This document shows, in pieces, positions 41,045-53,541 of a stretch of 64,000 nucleotides of DNA (its first letter is position 1; each line of letters starts with the position of its first letter). This stretch comes from Gammaproteobacteria bacterium (lineage in GTDB: Bacteria > Pseudomonadota > Gammaproteobacteria > Steroidobacterales > Steroidobacteraceae). A program made the position numbers and the translations under genes. Below the pieces are notes generated by a model. It was not told the DNA's origin, did not search any database, and worked only from the letters and a program-made list of their open reading frames with translations. Location of the stretch: contig JANXZG010000019.1 in the NCBI GenBank assembly GCA_025355645.1, positions 101,108 through 165,107 on the forward strand, read 5' to 3'.

Positions 41045-41941
41045 ATGACCACGACCCCGTCACCGAACCTGAGCCGCTCCAGCCGCCATCGGCGATTTGG
41101 GCAACGGGACATCATCACGCATGGCTTGGCGCGGGTCATATTCCAGGACCTGTTCCACTACTTCATGACGGTTAGCTGGACGCAGCTATTTCTGACTTTT
41201 GCGGGATTTTTCCTGTGTTTCGACCTGCTGTTTGGCTTCGCCTATGCGCTGGTTCCCGGATGTATCGCCAACCTGAATCCGCCGGGCCTCGCCGGAGCAT
41301 TTTTCTTCAGCGTGGAGACCCTCGCAACGGTCGGCTATGGCGAGATGCACCCGGCGTCCCTCTATGGGCACATCGTCTCGATGGTGGAGATTTTTGTAGG
41401 TCTGATGTCGATGGCGCTGATAACCGGCATCATGTTTGCGCGCTTTTCGGTACCACGCGCGCGGTTTCTGTTTGCAGACCGCGGCGTCGTCCGTCATATC
41501 GACGGCAAGCTGACACTGATGTTTCGCGCCGCGAATGCGCGCCAGAACATCGTGCAGGAAGCTTCGGCGCAACTTCGCATGATGCGTGACGATGTAACAT
41601 CGGAGGGATTTAGACTGCGCAGGATCGTCGACTTGGCGCTGATCCGCGCGCAGCACCCATTATTCGCCCTCGGCTGGAACATCATGCACGTGCTGGATGA
41701 GACAAGTCCGCTGCACGGCCAATCCGTGGAATCGCTGCGCGACTCGCGCGCCATGTTCATTCTCAGCCTGAGCGGCACCGATGAAACCACGGGACAGGTC
41801 ATGATGGCGCGCCATGAGTATCCTGGCAGTGCCATTCACTGGAACTCATCATTCCGCGACATCATGGAAGTCGCGGCCGATGGCACGGTCCACTTCGACT
41901 ATGGGAAATTTCACGACATTGAACGCTGGCCGAACAGGTAA
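41045..41941 (+). CDS. Prokaryotic inward-rectifier potassium channel (KirBac)
   Basis: A 298-residue K+ channel from ATG 41045. N-terminal slide helix region (GLARVIFQDLFHYFMTVSW), outer helix (LFLTFAGFFLCFDLLFGFAYAL), pore helix and selectivity filter FSVETLATVGYGEMHP (T-V-G-Y-G), inner helix (IVSMVEIFVGLMSMALITGIMFARFS). A cytoplasmic immunoglobulin-like Kir domain follows (RAANARQNIVQEASAQLRM; FALGWNIMHVLDETSPLHG). All parts of a functional KirBac are present. It starts 4 bp after the regulator and its end is overlapped by the amidohydrolase, so it is co-transcribed with both. Confidence 0.95.
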   Translation: MTTTPSPNLSRSSRHRRFGQRDIITHGLARVIFQDLFHYFMTVSWTQLFLTFAGFFLCFDLLFGFAYALVPGCIANLNPPGLAGAFFFSVETLATVGYGEMHPASLYGHIVSMVEIFVGLMSMALITGIMFARFSVPRARFLFADRGVVRHIDGKLTLMFRAANARQNIVQEASAQLRMMRDDVTSEGFRLRRIVDLALIRAQHPLFALGWNIMHVLDETSPLHGQSVESLRDSRAMFILSLSGTDETTGQVMMARHEYPGSAIHWNSSFRDIMEVAADGTVHFDYGKFHDIERWPNR

Positions 41942-43679
41942 GTCCGGGGGTCCGCGTTTGACCTGCCAGGCTCTGCTCGCGGCGACCTATATAATATTGG
42001 CATCCCTGTCCTTGCCTGGGCCCGCTGTGGCCAGTGACGTACTGTATGTACACGGACGCATATATACGGCGGTACCCGCAGCGCCCTGGGTCGAGGCGAT
42101 CGCGCTGAGCGGCGCGCGCATCGATGCGGTGGGCACCGATTCCCAGATCCTTAAGCGACGCAACACAAGGACCAGGCTCATCGATCTGCACGGGCGCACA
42201 GTGATACCCGGGATCTTTGATTCGCATCTGCACTTATTTTTTGGGGCGATGGCACTGCACGGCTTCAATCTGTCGACGGCAGCACAGAGCATTACCCCCG
42301 ACAAGAGCGACCTGCTGGTTGAACGCATCCGGGAATACGCCGCGCAACATGCGACTGACAAGATCCTGTTCGGGCGGGCGGATTTTTCGTCGTCCGAACC
42401 CTACGCGCCGCACCACGAACTTCTGGACAGGGCGGTCAGCGACCGCCCGGTCGTTATCCACGGCACCTACGAGCATGCGATGTGGCTCAACGCCAAGGCT
42501 CTTGAGCTTGCCGGCATCACCGATGAGCCTGTCGCCGATCCGCAGGAGGAGCGGTTTGTGTACCGCGATGCCAGCGGGCATCCGAGCGGCGTGCTGATCG
42601 AGTCCGCTATGCAACTGATGGAACGTGCGGTGCAAAGGACCCTCACAGACGAGGCGCAGACCGCCATGTTGCGAGAAGCATTTCGCGAACTGAACCGCTT
42701 TGGCATCACCAGCGCGGTTGATGCAGCGGGGGACCTCGCGCAACTGCGCCGATTTGGCGAGTTGCGCGATCGTGGGGAACTCACCCTACGCATACGCAGC
42801 GCGTTCGGCGCCGTCGCTGTACCCCACCAGCTGACGCCGCAGTTCCTGTCCAACCTGGAGCAGGCGCGCCGGCAATTCCACGACGAGTGGCTGGCGGCAA
42901 ACCTGGTGAAGTTCTTTGCCGACGGGAGCACCGGTCGCATCCCGCCGCTTGTTTATCAGGCGGCGAACTTCCGCGCGATTGTCACCGAGCTCGACCGGCA
43001 GGGCTATCAGCTTATGACCCACGCTGAACGTGACGATTCAGTTCACATGGTGCTCGATGCCTACGCTGAGGCTGCGCGCCTGAATGGTCCGCGCGACCGA
43101 CGCCTGCGGATCGAGCACGCCGACGTCACCGCGGCAGCGGACATTCCCCGCTTCGCCACGCAGTCCGTAATTGCGTCCATGCAGCCGATTTATTGCTGTA
43201 GCACAACTGGCGAGAACTATGACCCGCTGCAGACAAACCCGAGCGATCGGTGGAATTCGATGGAGAATAGCGCGGCGGTGCTGGTGCTTGGCAGCGACTG
43301 GCCATGCGCGTGGCCCGATAATCCGTTTTTGAATATCCAGCAGGCCGTGACCCGCGAGATCTGGGTGTCCGCTGACACCGCGGGGATCGTCGATCAGCCC
43401 CTGGATGGCGCGGCACAAGCTGGCGCGCAAGCGACCGGAACCTTCTATACGCCCGGCGAGCGCATCACCGTACGCCAGGCGGTTGACGCCTTCACGCGCG
43501 ACGCCGCCTACGCGGCCTTTCGCGACACCGAGGTCGGCACGCTGCAGAAAGGCAAGCTTGCCGACCTTGTGGTGCTGTCGCAGGACATCTTTGCAGTGCC
43601 GGGAAATGAGATTGGTGCAACCCGCGTGCTCATGACTGTGATAGGCGGCCGAACGGTGTTCGGCTCCCTCCCACCCTAG
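41901..43679 (+). CDS. Amidohydrolase family 3 (YtcJ-like) metal-dependent hydrolase, exported
   Basis: About 592 residues from ATG 41901, which overlaps the KirBac end by 41 bp. A TTG at 41958 with GGGGG upstream would start after the channel stop and just before the signal peptide (CQALLAATYIILASLSLPGPAVA). Amidohydro_3 features: VLYVHGRIYT, VIPGIFDSHLHLF (H-x-H metal site), VKFFADGSTG, LRIEHADVTA, LGSDWPCAWPDNPF and the C-terminal LQKGKLADLVVLSQDIF. Periplasmic hydrolase of an amide, carbamate or lactam; substrate unknown. It converges with the OPT gene, the two stops overlapping by 4 bp. Confidence 0.9.
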   Translation: MGNFTTLNAGRTGKSGGPRLTCQALLAATYIILASLSLPGPAVASDVLYVHGRIYTAVPAAPWVEAIALSGARIDAVGTDSQILKRRNTRTRLIDLHGRTVIPGIFDSHLHLFFGAMALHGFNLSTAAQSITPDKSDLLVERIREYAAQHATDKILFGRADFSSSEPYAPHHELLDRAVSDRPVVIHGTYEHAMWLNAKALELAGITDEPVADPQEERFVYRDASGHPSGVLIESAMQLMERAVQRTLTDEAQTAMLREAFRELNRFGITSAVDAAGDLAQLRRFGELRDRGELTLRIRSAFGAVAVPHQLTPQFLSNLEQARRQFHDEWLAANLVKFFADGSTGRIPPLVYQAANFRAIVTELDRQGYQLMTHAERDDSVHMVLDAYAEAARLNGPRDRRLRIEHADVTAAADIPRFATQSVIASMQPIYCCSTTGENYDPLQTNPSDRWNSMENSAAVLVLGSDWPCAWPDNPFLNIQQAVTREIWVSADTAGIVDQPLDGAAQAGAQATGTFYTPGERITVRQAVDAFTRDAAYAAFRDTEVGTLQKGKLADLVVLSQDIFAVPGNEIGATRVLMTVIGGRTVFGSLPP

Positions 43680-45574
43680 TGACCCAGCAACTGGCGCAGC
43701 GCTTCCGGCCCGTTTTGCCAGAACACGATGGCCACTCCCATCAGCGATCCGCCGGCTATCACGCCGGCCGCCACCGGAAAATTATACAACTCCGCGCTCG
43801 CCGCGTGTCGGCGCTCCATGTACCACCCGATCAGCCCACCGATGAAGAACAGGAACCCGTAGTACCACGGAAAGGTCCACGCGAGTCCAAGACCCGATGC
43901 CGAGGGCAGCCATGTCGAGCAGCGTGGAAACCAGCGCGACAACAGCGTCAATTTCGCGCCCACCAGTGCGCCGATGCCAATGGACCAGAGCTTGGCGGGC
44001 TCGAGCGCATCAAGGCCGCGGCTGAGCACCAGCGCAACCGCGCGCCAGGACTGCGCCGCGGGTGCCGGGAACTGGGCTGAGCCCAGCACGCTGACGTTGG
44101 GCACCAGCACGTGAAAGGCGAGAACCGTCGTCACCGCGCCTACAAAAATGCCGGCAAATTGTGCAAGGAACTGCTTGCGCGGGTTCGCGCCAAGCAGGTA
44201 TCCGCTCTTCATGTCCATCAACAAATCGGCCGATGCGCTGACCGAACCTGCGGTGATGTTGGCGCTCATCAGGTTGATATTAATGTTGCCAGGACTCAAT
44301 GCGCCAAATAAAAGCTGGGTGACTTTGCCCATCGTGCCTGAGGGGTTTGTATCGGTCTCGCCCGTCACGCGGCACCCGACGAAGACCAGCAGGAATGACA
44401 ATGCGACCGCCAGCATGCTCTGCCAGATTGGCATGTCAAAGCTCGTCTTGGCGAGCCAGGCAAGCGCCACCAGGGAGATGAGCAGGCCGGCTAGAAACCA
44501 GGACATTGGCGTCTCTATGGCGTCGATTGCCGTCAGAGTAGAAGCACGCTTGCCGAACAGAGCCGGGAAACTGCTCAAAGCTTGCGTAATGCTGCGCCAC
44601 TGCAAGCCCAAGGTCAGCAGCCCGCTCGATACCATGCAGGCGGCCCCGCCCCACACCGTCCATTGAATCAGGTCGCGGTAGGTGTTGCCCGTGATGATCC
44701 CCTGCCCCTGCAGGTAAGGCACGAACACGCACCAGCACAATAAGCTACCCGCGAAGATACTGGCTGCAGCCCGCAGGCCCATCAGCACTCCGCCGGCTAC
44801 GAAGACAGGGTCCCAGGCGAATGCGACGGTGCGGGTAATCCAGGCGGGCCCGAGCACAGCGGCGCTCATTCTGTTGGCTAGTGCGCCAATTCCAAAAGGC
44901 GCAAGCGTACTGCTTACGAGAACCAATCCGTCGTTCCAAAACTCGCTGACCGCGGCGATAGCGGCCGCCAGCGTCAAGGCTCGCGCTGACTGTCGCGAAC
45001 GGCCCCCGGTGCTATAGAGCGCATGCAGCATCTCCGCCGATGCGATGCCGGTCGGAAAACGCAGCTGTTCAATGTTTATCATCTGCCGCTTGAGCGGGAT
45101 CGCCATGGTCACGCCAAGTACCGATAGAAAAAATACCCAGACGAGCGTCTGGCCGAGCGGAATTGGATGGCCATTGATCATGAAATACGCAGCAATCGCC
45201 GAACACAGCGTCGTGCCTGTCGAATAAGCGGCAGCGCTCGCCGTCGATTGCATGCAGTTGTTCTCAAGTATGGTCAACTGCGATCTTGCCAGTCCCGCCT
45301 TCATGAGCACCGACCAGAGGCCAAAGGACAGGATGCAGGCAGTGATTGTTACGCCGAATACGAAGCCCGCTTTCAGGTTGACATAAAGGTTTGTCAGCGA
45401 CAGGACGCCGCCAATTCCCGCGCCGATCAGCACGGCACGCCAAGTCAGCTGCGCCATGACATCGCCGCGACCAAGATACACCTCGTCATACCACTGCTGT
45501 TCAATCTGCGCGGCGCTTCCGGTGAAGCCGTGGACGCGCAGCGGACGATCGGCATTGGGGTCCATGACGCTCAC
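43676..45574 (-). CDS. OPT family oligopeptide transporter
   Basis: A 632-residue polytopic membrane protein with about 14-16 hydrophobic segments. OPT landmarks: RAVLIGAGIGGVLSLTNLYVNLKAG, ENNCMQSTASAAAYSTG, RQMINIEQLRFPTGIASAE, CRVTGETDTNPSGTMGKVTQL and the C-terminal NFPVAAGVIAGGSLMGVA. It imports small peptides or metal-peptide complexes by proton symport. It begins by ATGA overlap with the serine hydrolase gene, suggesting that hydrolase and importer serve the same substrate. Confidence 0.94.
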   Translation of the reverse strand: MSVMDPNADRPLRVHGFTGSAAQIEQQWYDEVYLGRGDVMAQLTWRAVLIGAGIGGVLSLTNLYVNLKAGFVFGVTITACILSFGLWSVLMKAGLARSQLTILENNCMQSTASAAAYSTGTTLCSAIAAYFMINGHPIPLGQTLVWVFFLSVLGVTMAIPLKRQMINIEQLRFPTGIASAEMLHALYSTGGRSRQSARALTLAAAIAAVSEFWNDGLVLVSSTLAPFGIGALANRMSAAVLGPAWITRTVAFAWDPVFVAGGVLMGLRAAASIFAGSLLCWCVFVPYLQGQGIITGNTYRDLIQWTVWGGAACMVSSGLLTLGLQWRSITQALSSFPALFGKRASTLTAIDAIETPMSWFLAGLLISLVALAWLAKTSFDMPIWQSMLAVALSFLLVFVGCRVTGETDTNPSGTMGKVTQLLFGALSPGNININLMSANITAGSVSASADLLMDMKSGYLLGANPRKQFLAQFAGIFVGAVTTVLAFHVLVPNVSVLGSAQFPAPAAQSWRAVALVLSRGLDALEPAKLWSIGIGALVGAKLTLLSRWFPRCSTWLPSASGLGLAWTFPWYYGFLFFIGGLIGWYMERRHAASAELYNFPVAAGVIAGGSLMGVAIVFWQNGPEALRQLLGH

Positions 45575-46758
45575 CGGATCTGTTGCAATGCCTGTGCAAA
45601 TATTCGATGGAATGCGTCCGGCTCCTTGCCCGCCGGCAGGTCGCTGTCGGTGTTAAAGGCCGCAATAATGCCTGCGCCGGTAGACGGATTCAGGAACATG
45701 AAGGCGAGAAATCCCGCCTGGCTGCCGGTATGGCCGACGAGCGTCACTCCGCCTGACTTGGCTGTGAAAAAGGACATACCCATCGATTCGATGGGGGCAG
45801 CCTCGGCATTGTTCGTCATGTGCACCGGCTGCCACATCTCGATCAGCGCCGCATGTGGCAAGACCGAATCATAGAGCCGTTGCGTGGCCGCATCACCGTG
45901 GGTTGCATAGGTCAGGAATCCCATGTAAGTGGCCATATCCGTCAGCGGCGCATTCCAGCCGCCGTTCGGAATTGTGACGCCCGGGTCGAAATCCGCCCCA
46001 TTGTCGGCGACGATCTCATGTCCGGCGGGGTCCTTGAGACGGGTGTAATTGTGCGAGCGGTCAGCCGCGAGGTAGGGCGGCGTCATTCCAAAGTAGCTAC
46101 GTGAAAGCCCCAGCGGATTGAAAATATTCTTCTGGACGTAGGCCTCCCATGCATCTCCACTCAAGGACTCAACAACGCGCGCCAGGTAGATGAACGCGGG
46201 ATTCGAATAGCTATACCGTGATCCCGGCTCGAATAGCAGTTCCTGGTACGGCATCATCGCGACCAGCTGATTCCACGTCGTCGGCTCAAATGGCTCCCAC
46301 GGCTTGCCCTGCTTGTACGGCCAGGTCGGGTCCTGGAATCCAGCCGAATGTGACATGAGCATACGCAGCGTGATGTTGTCCATCGATCCGTAGGCATCAT
46401 GCACCAGCCGCAGTTCGGGAATGTATTGCGTGATGTGGTCATCGAGCGACAGCCGTCCCTGGTTCCTGAGTTCCATGACGGAGATGGCCGTCAGAGTTTT
46501 CGTGATGGATCCATAGTGGAAGATCGTCTGCGCGGTGACCGGTAGGCGCTGTTCACGGTCCGCGAATCCGAATTCGTGGTGGCCGACGAGGCGGCCGTCG
46601 TGCACGAGCACGTAGGCCGCGCCGACAATGCCATCGCCCCGACACGCAGAGTCGAAGTACTCGGAAAATGTTGGTTCCCTGACGGCCGCGCCAGCGCTCG
46701 CGAGCAAGAAAAGCGTGGAACAAATTGCGGCATTCCGGATCAAATCTATGAGTGACAT
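45571..46758 (-). CDS. Serine hydrolase of the class C beta-lactamase family, exported
   Basis: A 395-residue protein with a signal peptide (ICSTLFLLASAGAAV). Penicillin-binding/beta-lactamase C motifs: S-x-x-K in IFHYGSITKTLTAISVMELRNQG near residue 80, Y-x-N in SRYSYSNPAFIYLARVVE, and H-T-G in GVTLVGHTGSQAGF near residue 345. Family members include D-aminopeptidases, esterases and peptidoglycan-related hydrolases. True beta-lactamase activity is not implied. Coupled to the OPT transporter, which favours a peptide-processing role in the periplasm. Confidence 0.9.
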   Translation of the reverse strand: MSLIDLIRNAAICSTLFLLASAGAAVREPTFSEYFDSACRGDGIVGAAYVLVHDGRLVGHHEFGFADREQRLPVTAQTIFHYGSITKTLTAISVMELRNQGRLSLDDHITQYIPELRLVHDAYGSMDNITLRMLMSHSAGFQDPTWPYKQGKPWEPFEPTTWNQLVAMMPYQELLFEPGSRYSYSNPAFIYLARVVESLSGDAWEAYVQKNIFNPLGLSRSYFGMTPPYLAADRSHNYTRLKDPAGHEIVADNGADFDPGVTIPNGGWNAPLTDMATYMGFLTYATHGDAATQRLYDSVLPHAALIEMWQPVHMTNNAEAAPIESMGMSFFTAKSGGVTLVGHTGSQAGFLAFMFLNPSTGAGIIAAFNTDSDLPAGKEPDAFHRIFAQALQQIR

Positions 46759-46808
46759 ACTGTAGTTCTCCCTATGAAGGGCATTATAGGCACTGGGACC
46801 GGGAAGAC

Positions 46809-47339
46809 ATGGTCTTTAACAAGCTGAGAACTGCGCTGCTGGCAGCAGCGTGCATGCTAGTCGCCGGGTGCTCGCCCGACATAGCGTACAAGGGGCCGGG
46901 CCGATTGATCAACAATGGTTGGTGGGACCCGGACCATCACTTTGTTATCGAACTTGGTGACCTTGACCTGACCAAGCGCGGATCGACTACTTATCGTTTC
47001 AGCGGACTGCCGCAGGCACACTTTGTTGTCGGGCTGCGGATTCCTCTCCCGGCAAACCAAGGGGGCGCGCCCGACTCGACTCTGGTTGCTGATGTCGCGC
47101 TTCAACTGATGCGCACAGATCTGGGCCAGGTGCTGATCATCACCGGGCCCTTGCGCAGCTTGAACTGGAGTCCAGAGCCCAAAACCAATTCCTCTTTCGT
47201 TTACCGTCATGACCTATACGAATCGTATTTTGACGCGGAGCCGAGCGAGGCTTATGAGTTGCGGGTGGACGTCAATACGCCAGACCCGTCAATTCCGGCG
47301 GGATCGAAAGTGCTCCTCGAATCCGGCGGCTGGAAATAA
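46809..47339 (+). CDS. Hypothetical lipoprotein
   Basis: About 176 residues from ATG 46809 (MVFNKLRTALLAAACMLVAGC), a lipoprotein signal with lipobox VAGC; an upstream in-frame ATG at 46752 overlaps the divergent hydrolase and adds nothing. The mature part is beta-rich (HHFVIELGDLDLTKRGSTTYRFSGLPQAHFVVGLRI) and ends in VDVNTPDPSIPAGSKVLLESGGWK, which suggests a beta-sandwich. Family not recognised. Monocistronic, between two minus-strand units. Confidence 0.7.
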   Translation: MVFNKLRTALLAAACMLVAGCSPDIAYKGPGRLINNGWWDPDHHFVIELGDLDLTKRGSTTYRFSGLPQAHFVVGLRIPLPANQGGAPDSTLVADVALQLMRTDLGQVLIITGPLRSLNWSPEPKTNSSFVYRHDLYESYFDAEPSEAYELRVDVNTPDPSIPAGSKVLLESGGWK

Positions 47340-47363
47340 GCGCCGCGACCGCTGAGGAATCAG

Positions 47364-48131
47364 TTACGGCGCGGCCAACTGAAAGTGAAAGTTTTTTCTG
47401 CCATTCTCCGTACCATCCCGAGCCCAGCTCCATTCATCGAATGCCGCCCTGCCAGACCGGTCTACCCGATAAAGAGTGGAGCAACGCGTGCCATAATCGC
47501 CTGCGCGCACAAATGCGCTCGAGACCAACCGCTCCCACTCGAGCGTAATGCCGGTCTGAGGTAATTCCTCGTCGGGCGCCTGGCTATCGTCGCGCAATAG
47601 ACTCATGATCGCGGTTTCGTCATCCAGGCGGGTCAGAGCGTCCGTCATACGCGATTTCGCAATGCGCACCTTGGGCCATGGCGTATCGAGCAGATGATTG
47701 GATAGCCCGTATACGCCGGCGGTGAGCTCACGGCCTGCACCGCGCACGCTCTCGAAAACTCCCAGGTGTTTGCCGTCACTGAAGATAATATTGAAAGGAT
47801 TGTAGGCCGCAGCCACGCGGCGCAGATGTTCAAGGCTTGCGGCAACCGATTCACCTGATTCCAGGATATGCGTGACCAGGGCGCCGCGGCTCGGAACCCC
47901 TTCGCGCATCAGGCGCGGATCACGGTAATTGGTCAGCGCGGCGAATCGACCAGTCCGCGTGACCCCGAGCCAGGTGCCGCCCGCGGCCAAGTCTCGTCCA
48001 GCCAGCAAATCCGGCCGATCCGGCCACCACCCAGCAGGCCCTGTCGCGCGGCCGTGAAATTCATCACGATTTGCCGCCAATACGCATGGGTACTCCGGAT
48101 GAACGCGCCATACCAGCAGGATCAGGCACAT
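47364..48131 (-). CDS. NRDE family (TANGO2-like) protein
   Basis: A 255-residue protein with the family signature MCLILLVWRVHPEYPCVLAANRDEFHGRAT (N-terminal Cys exposed after Met removal; N-R-D-E), then WWPDRPDLLAGRDLAAGGTWLGVTRTGRFAALTNYR. The fold is that of an N-terminal nucleophile hydrolase. In eukaryotes TANGO2 relatives are linked to haem and lipid handling; the bacterial role is unsettled. Last gene of the phnA-phnY operon, 8 bp after the mutarotase. Confidence 0.92.
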   Translation of the reverse strand: MCLILLVWRVHPEYPCVLAANRDEFHGRATGPAGWWPDRPDLLAGRDLAAGGTWLGVTRTGRFAALTNYRDPRLMREGVPSRGALVTHILESGESVAASLEHLRRVAAAYNPFNIIFSDGKHLGVFESVRGAGRELTAGVYGLSNHLLDTPWPKVRIAKSRMTDALTRLDDETAIMSLLRDDSQAPDEELPQTGITLEWERLVSSAFVRAGDYGTRCSTLYRVDRSGRAAFDEWSWARDGTENGRKNFHFQLAAP

Positions 48132-48139
48132 TGGTAGCG

Positions 48140-49009
48140 CTACAGAGCCTGAACGCGGTACTTGACCGCCAGGCTGTGGTGCTGCCCGGGCGCCAGCGTC
48201 AGTGCATTGTCGAGTGCGTTGGCACTTTCGATGCAGACCATCTGTCGCCAGCTGCCACGCGCTGACTCAGCAGATCCTAGATCAGCGAAAAGCCCGGCCT
48301 TTTGCGACCATGGATTCCACACGACCGTCGAGCGGCTGCCGCTCTTGGCGATTTCGATTCGCCTCCTGAGGAGCGGGTCAATAATGTTGCAGCTCGCTTC
48401 AGTGTTCAGAAATACCCGGTCCACTTCGTCCGCAAATGTCACGGCGCCAGTTTGCCGCTTGCGTCGCCCGCCATTTGCGCTATCCGCATAGTCCGTGCCG
48501 TCGAGTCCCTGCACTTCGATCGCACCAATATCGCAGATCAGGAAATAGGTATGCAGTGCCTCGCTGATGACGAATGGGACGGATCCGGTATTGGTCGTTG
48601 CCAGTTCAACCTCGAGCGTCTCGCCCACCGACATGCGGCATTCGAGGCGAAACGCATGTGGCCAGATCGAGCGCGATTGATCGCTGTCCGTGAGCACGAG
48701 CGTGAGCCGCGTGGCGCCCGCGCTCGGCACCGGCTCCGTGGCGCTCCATACAAGATTTCGCGCAAAGCCATGATTGGGCTGCGTCTTATCCGTGGAATGA
48801 GGGCCAAACCACGGCCAGCAAATGGGAATTCCCGCTCGAACAGGCTTGCCGGCATGGTATTGCGCTGCCGCGGACATGAAGGTCACGGGGTACTGCAAAG
48901 AGCGCGGTTGCCAGTGCGTCAGCTGCGCGCCCTGCGTGCAGATGATTGCGCTCGCCTGCGCATTTTCGATGTCGATGAACCTAAGGCCGTTCGGACCATC
49001 GCGCATCAT
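48140..49009 (-). CDS. D-hexose-6-phosphate mutarotase (YeaD-like aldose 1-epimerase)
   Basis: A 289-residue beta-sandwich epimerase. Landmarks: QGAQLTHWQPRSLQYPVTFMS, KPVRAGIPICWPWFGPHSTD, NHGFARNLVWSATEP, ISEALHTYFLICDIGAIEVQGLDGTDYAD and the C-terminal LAPGQHHSLAVKYRV. These proteins interconvert alpha and beta anomers of hexose-6-phosphates. It sits 9 bp after phnY. No obvious link to phosphonate breakdown; it may simply share the promoter. Confidence 0.92.
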   Translation of the reverse strand: MMRDGPNGLRFIDIENAQASAIICTQGAQLTHWQPRSLQYPVTFMSAAAQYHAGKPVRAGIPICWPWFGPHSTDKTQPNHGFARNLVWSATEPVPSAGATRLTLVLTDSDQSRSIWPHAFRLECRMSVGETLEVELATTNTGSVPFVISEALHTYFLICDIGAIEVQGLDGTDYADSANGGRRKRQTGAVTFADEVDRVFLNTEASCNIIDPLLRRRIEIAKSGSRSTVVWNPWSQKAGLFADLGSAESARGSWRQMVCIESANALDNALTLAPGQHHSLAVKYRVQAL

Positions 49010-49018
49010 CGGCGACTC

Positions 49019-50473
49019 TCACCAGGGCAGCGAATACGTTTTAACATTGCAAAAGCTCTTCATGGCTTCGAGCACCCCTTCCTTGTAGCCAAGACCGGAG
49101 TCCTTGATGCCGCCGAACGGCGTCATCTCCAGCCGATACCCCGGCACTTCGCGCACGTTCACACTGCCGACATTCAGTTCCTGGATAAAGCGGGTAATCA
49201 TATCCATGCGATTCGTGCATAGCGATGATGACAGGCCAAACGCTGTTCCATTGGCAATGCGTATCGCCTCTTCAACGGTGTCGAAACGGATGACCGGCGA
49301 GACAGGGCCGAAGGTTTCCTCTCGCACAACCGCCATTTCAGGACGCACCTGGTCGATTACCGTCGGCGAATACAGCGCCCCGCGCCGGACATTGCCATGC
49401 AGCAGGCGAGCGCCATCGGCGATCGCCTCATTGACGACAGCCTCGAAGCGCTGGGCGGATGCCTCATCGATGACCGTACCCATGTCCATCGAGGCGTCGA
49501 ACGGATCGCCGTATTTGACCGCGCGCGTTTTTTCCAGCAGGAGCTCGACGAATCGATCAGCCACGCTCATCTGCACGAGCATGCGCTTGATAGCGGTGCA
49601 GCGCTGTCCGGAGTTTTTGTAGGAACCGGCCGCAGCAAGCGTCGCTGCTTCTTCCAGGTCCGCATCCTCGAGCACGATGATCGGATCGTTCCCGCCGAGC
49701 TCTAGGATCTGTCGCTTGTAGACAGCCTTGGCAGAGATATATTTGCCGACCGCGATTCCGCCCGTAAAGGTGACGAGATCAACGTCCGGGCTGGTCAATA
49801 GTTCATCGGCGATCTCGGCAGGGTTCCCAGTCAGCACCGATAGCATCTGCGGCGGTAGCCCGGCCTCATAAAACGCATCCGCGAGTGCCAAGGCCGTCAA
49901 CGGGGTCTTTTCGCTGGGTTTGAGGACCACGCGGTTGTTCGTCGCCACCGCGGGCGCCACCTTGTGAATGACCTGGTTAAGCGGGTGATTGAAGGGCGTG
50001 ATCGCCGTGATCACCCCCTGTAGCGGCTCACGCATCGTGTAGACCTTGCGGCTCTTGCCATGTGCCGTCAGGTCGCAGGAAAACACGCTGCCGTCGTCCA
50101 CGAGCGCCTGATTCGCAGCGAATAACAATACATCGGAAGCCCGGCCGACTTCGTACAGTGAATCTTTCAGGCATAGGCCCGACTCGAGCGTGATCAGCCG
50201 CGCCATCGCCTCCTTGCGGGCCTGGATAATCACGCCGGTCTTCATCAGGATCTGGTAGCGATCGTATCGCGTCAACTTCGATTTGAAACGGCGCGCAATC
50301 TGCAGCGCCCGCTTGACGTCATCTAGCGTGGCCCGCGGAACCGTAGCTACCACATCGCCGCTGTAGGGATGACGGATTTCGATGACGCGGTCGCGCGTTA
50401 CCTTTTCGCCAGCTATTCGCAGCGATTCATGCAGGGGTTCGCGCGCCGCAGAGGGGCGGGTGGTAACGGACAT
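49019..50473 (-). CDS. phnY: Phosphonoacetaldehyde dehydrogenase
   Basis: A 484-residue NAD-dependent aldehyde dehydrogenase from ATG 50473 (MSVTTRPSAAREPL), 10 bp after phnA. Catalytic Cys in YKNSGQRCTAIKRMLV near residue 285, general-base Glu in QILELGGNDPIIVLEDADLEEA, and the N-terminal cofactor block QGVITAITPFNHPLNQVIHKVAPA. The subfamily assignment to PhnY (phosphonoacetaldehyde to phosphonoacetate) rests on overall similarity, including YDRYQILMKTG and GYRLEMTPFGGIKDSGLGYKEG, and on the neighbouring phnA. A generic aldehyde substrate cannot be excluded from sequence alone. Confidence 0.88.
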   Translation of the reverse strand: MSVTTRPSAAREPLHESLRIAGEKVTRDRVIEIRHPYSGDVVATVPRATLDDVKRALQIARRFKSKLTRYDRYQILMKTGVIIQARKEAMARLITLESGLCLKDSLYEVGRASDVLLFAANQALVDDGSVFSCDLTAHGKSRKVYTMREPLQGVITAITPFNHPLNQVIHKVAPAVATNNRVVLKPSEKTPLTALALADAFYEAGLPPQMLSVLTGNPAEIADELLTSPDVDLVTFTGGIAVGKYISAKAVYKRQILELGGNDPIIVLEDADLEEAATLAAAGSYKNSGQRCTAIKRMLVQMSVADRFVELLLEKTRAVKYGDPFDASMDMGTVIDEASAQRFEAVVNEAIADGARLLHGNVRRGALYSPTVIDQVRPEMAVVREETFGPVSPVIRFDTVEEAIRIANGTAFGLSSSLCTNRMDMITRFIQELNVGSVNVREVPGYRLEMTPFGGIKDSGLGYKEGVLEAMKSFCNVKTYSLPW

Positions 50474-50483
50474 AAATAGTGCC

Positions 50484-53537
<3,054 letters not shown>

Positions 53538-53541
<4 letters not shown>

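Noticed and set aside
47340..47372. GCGCCG/CGGCGC inverted repeat between two convergent genes as a bidirectional terminator
   Set aside because: Short stem, long loop, no T run on either side, and it overlaps the NRDE stop region.
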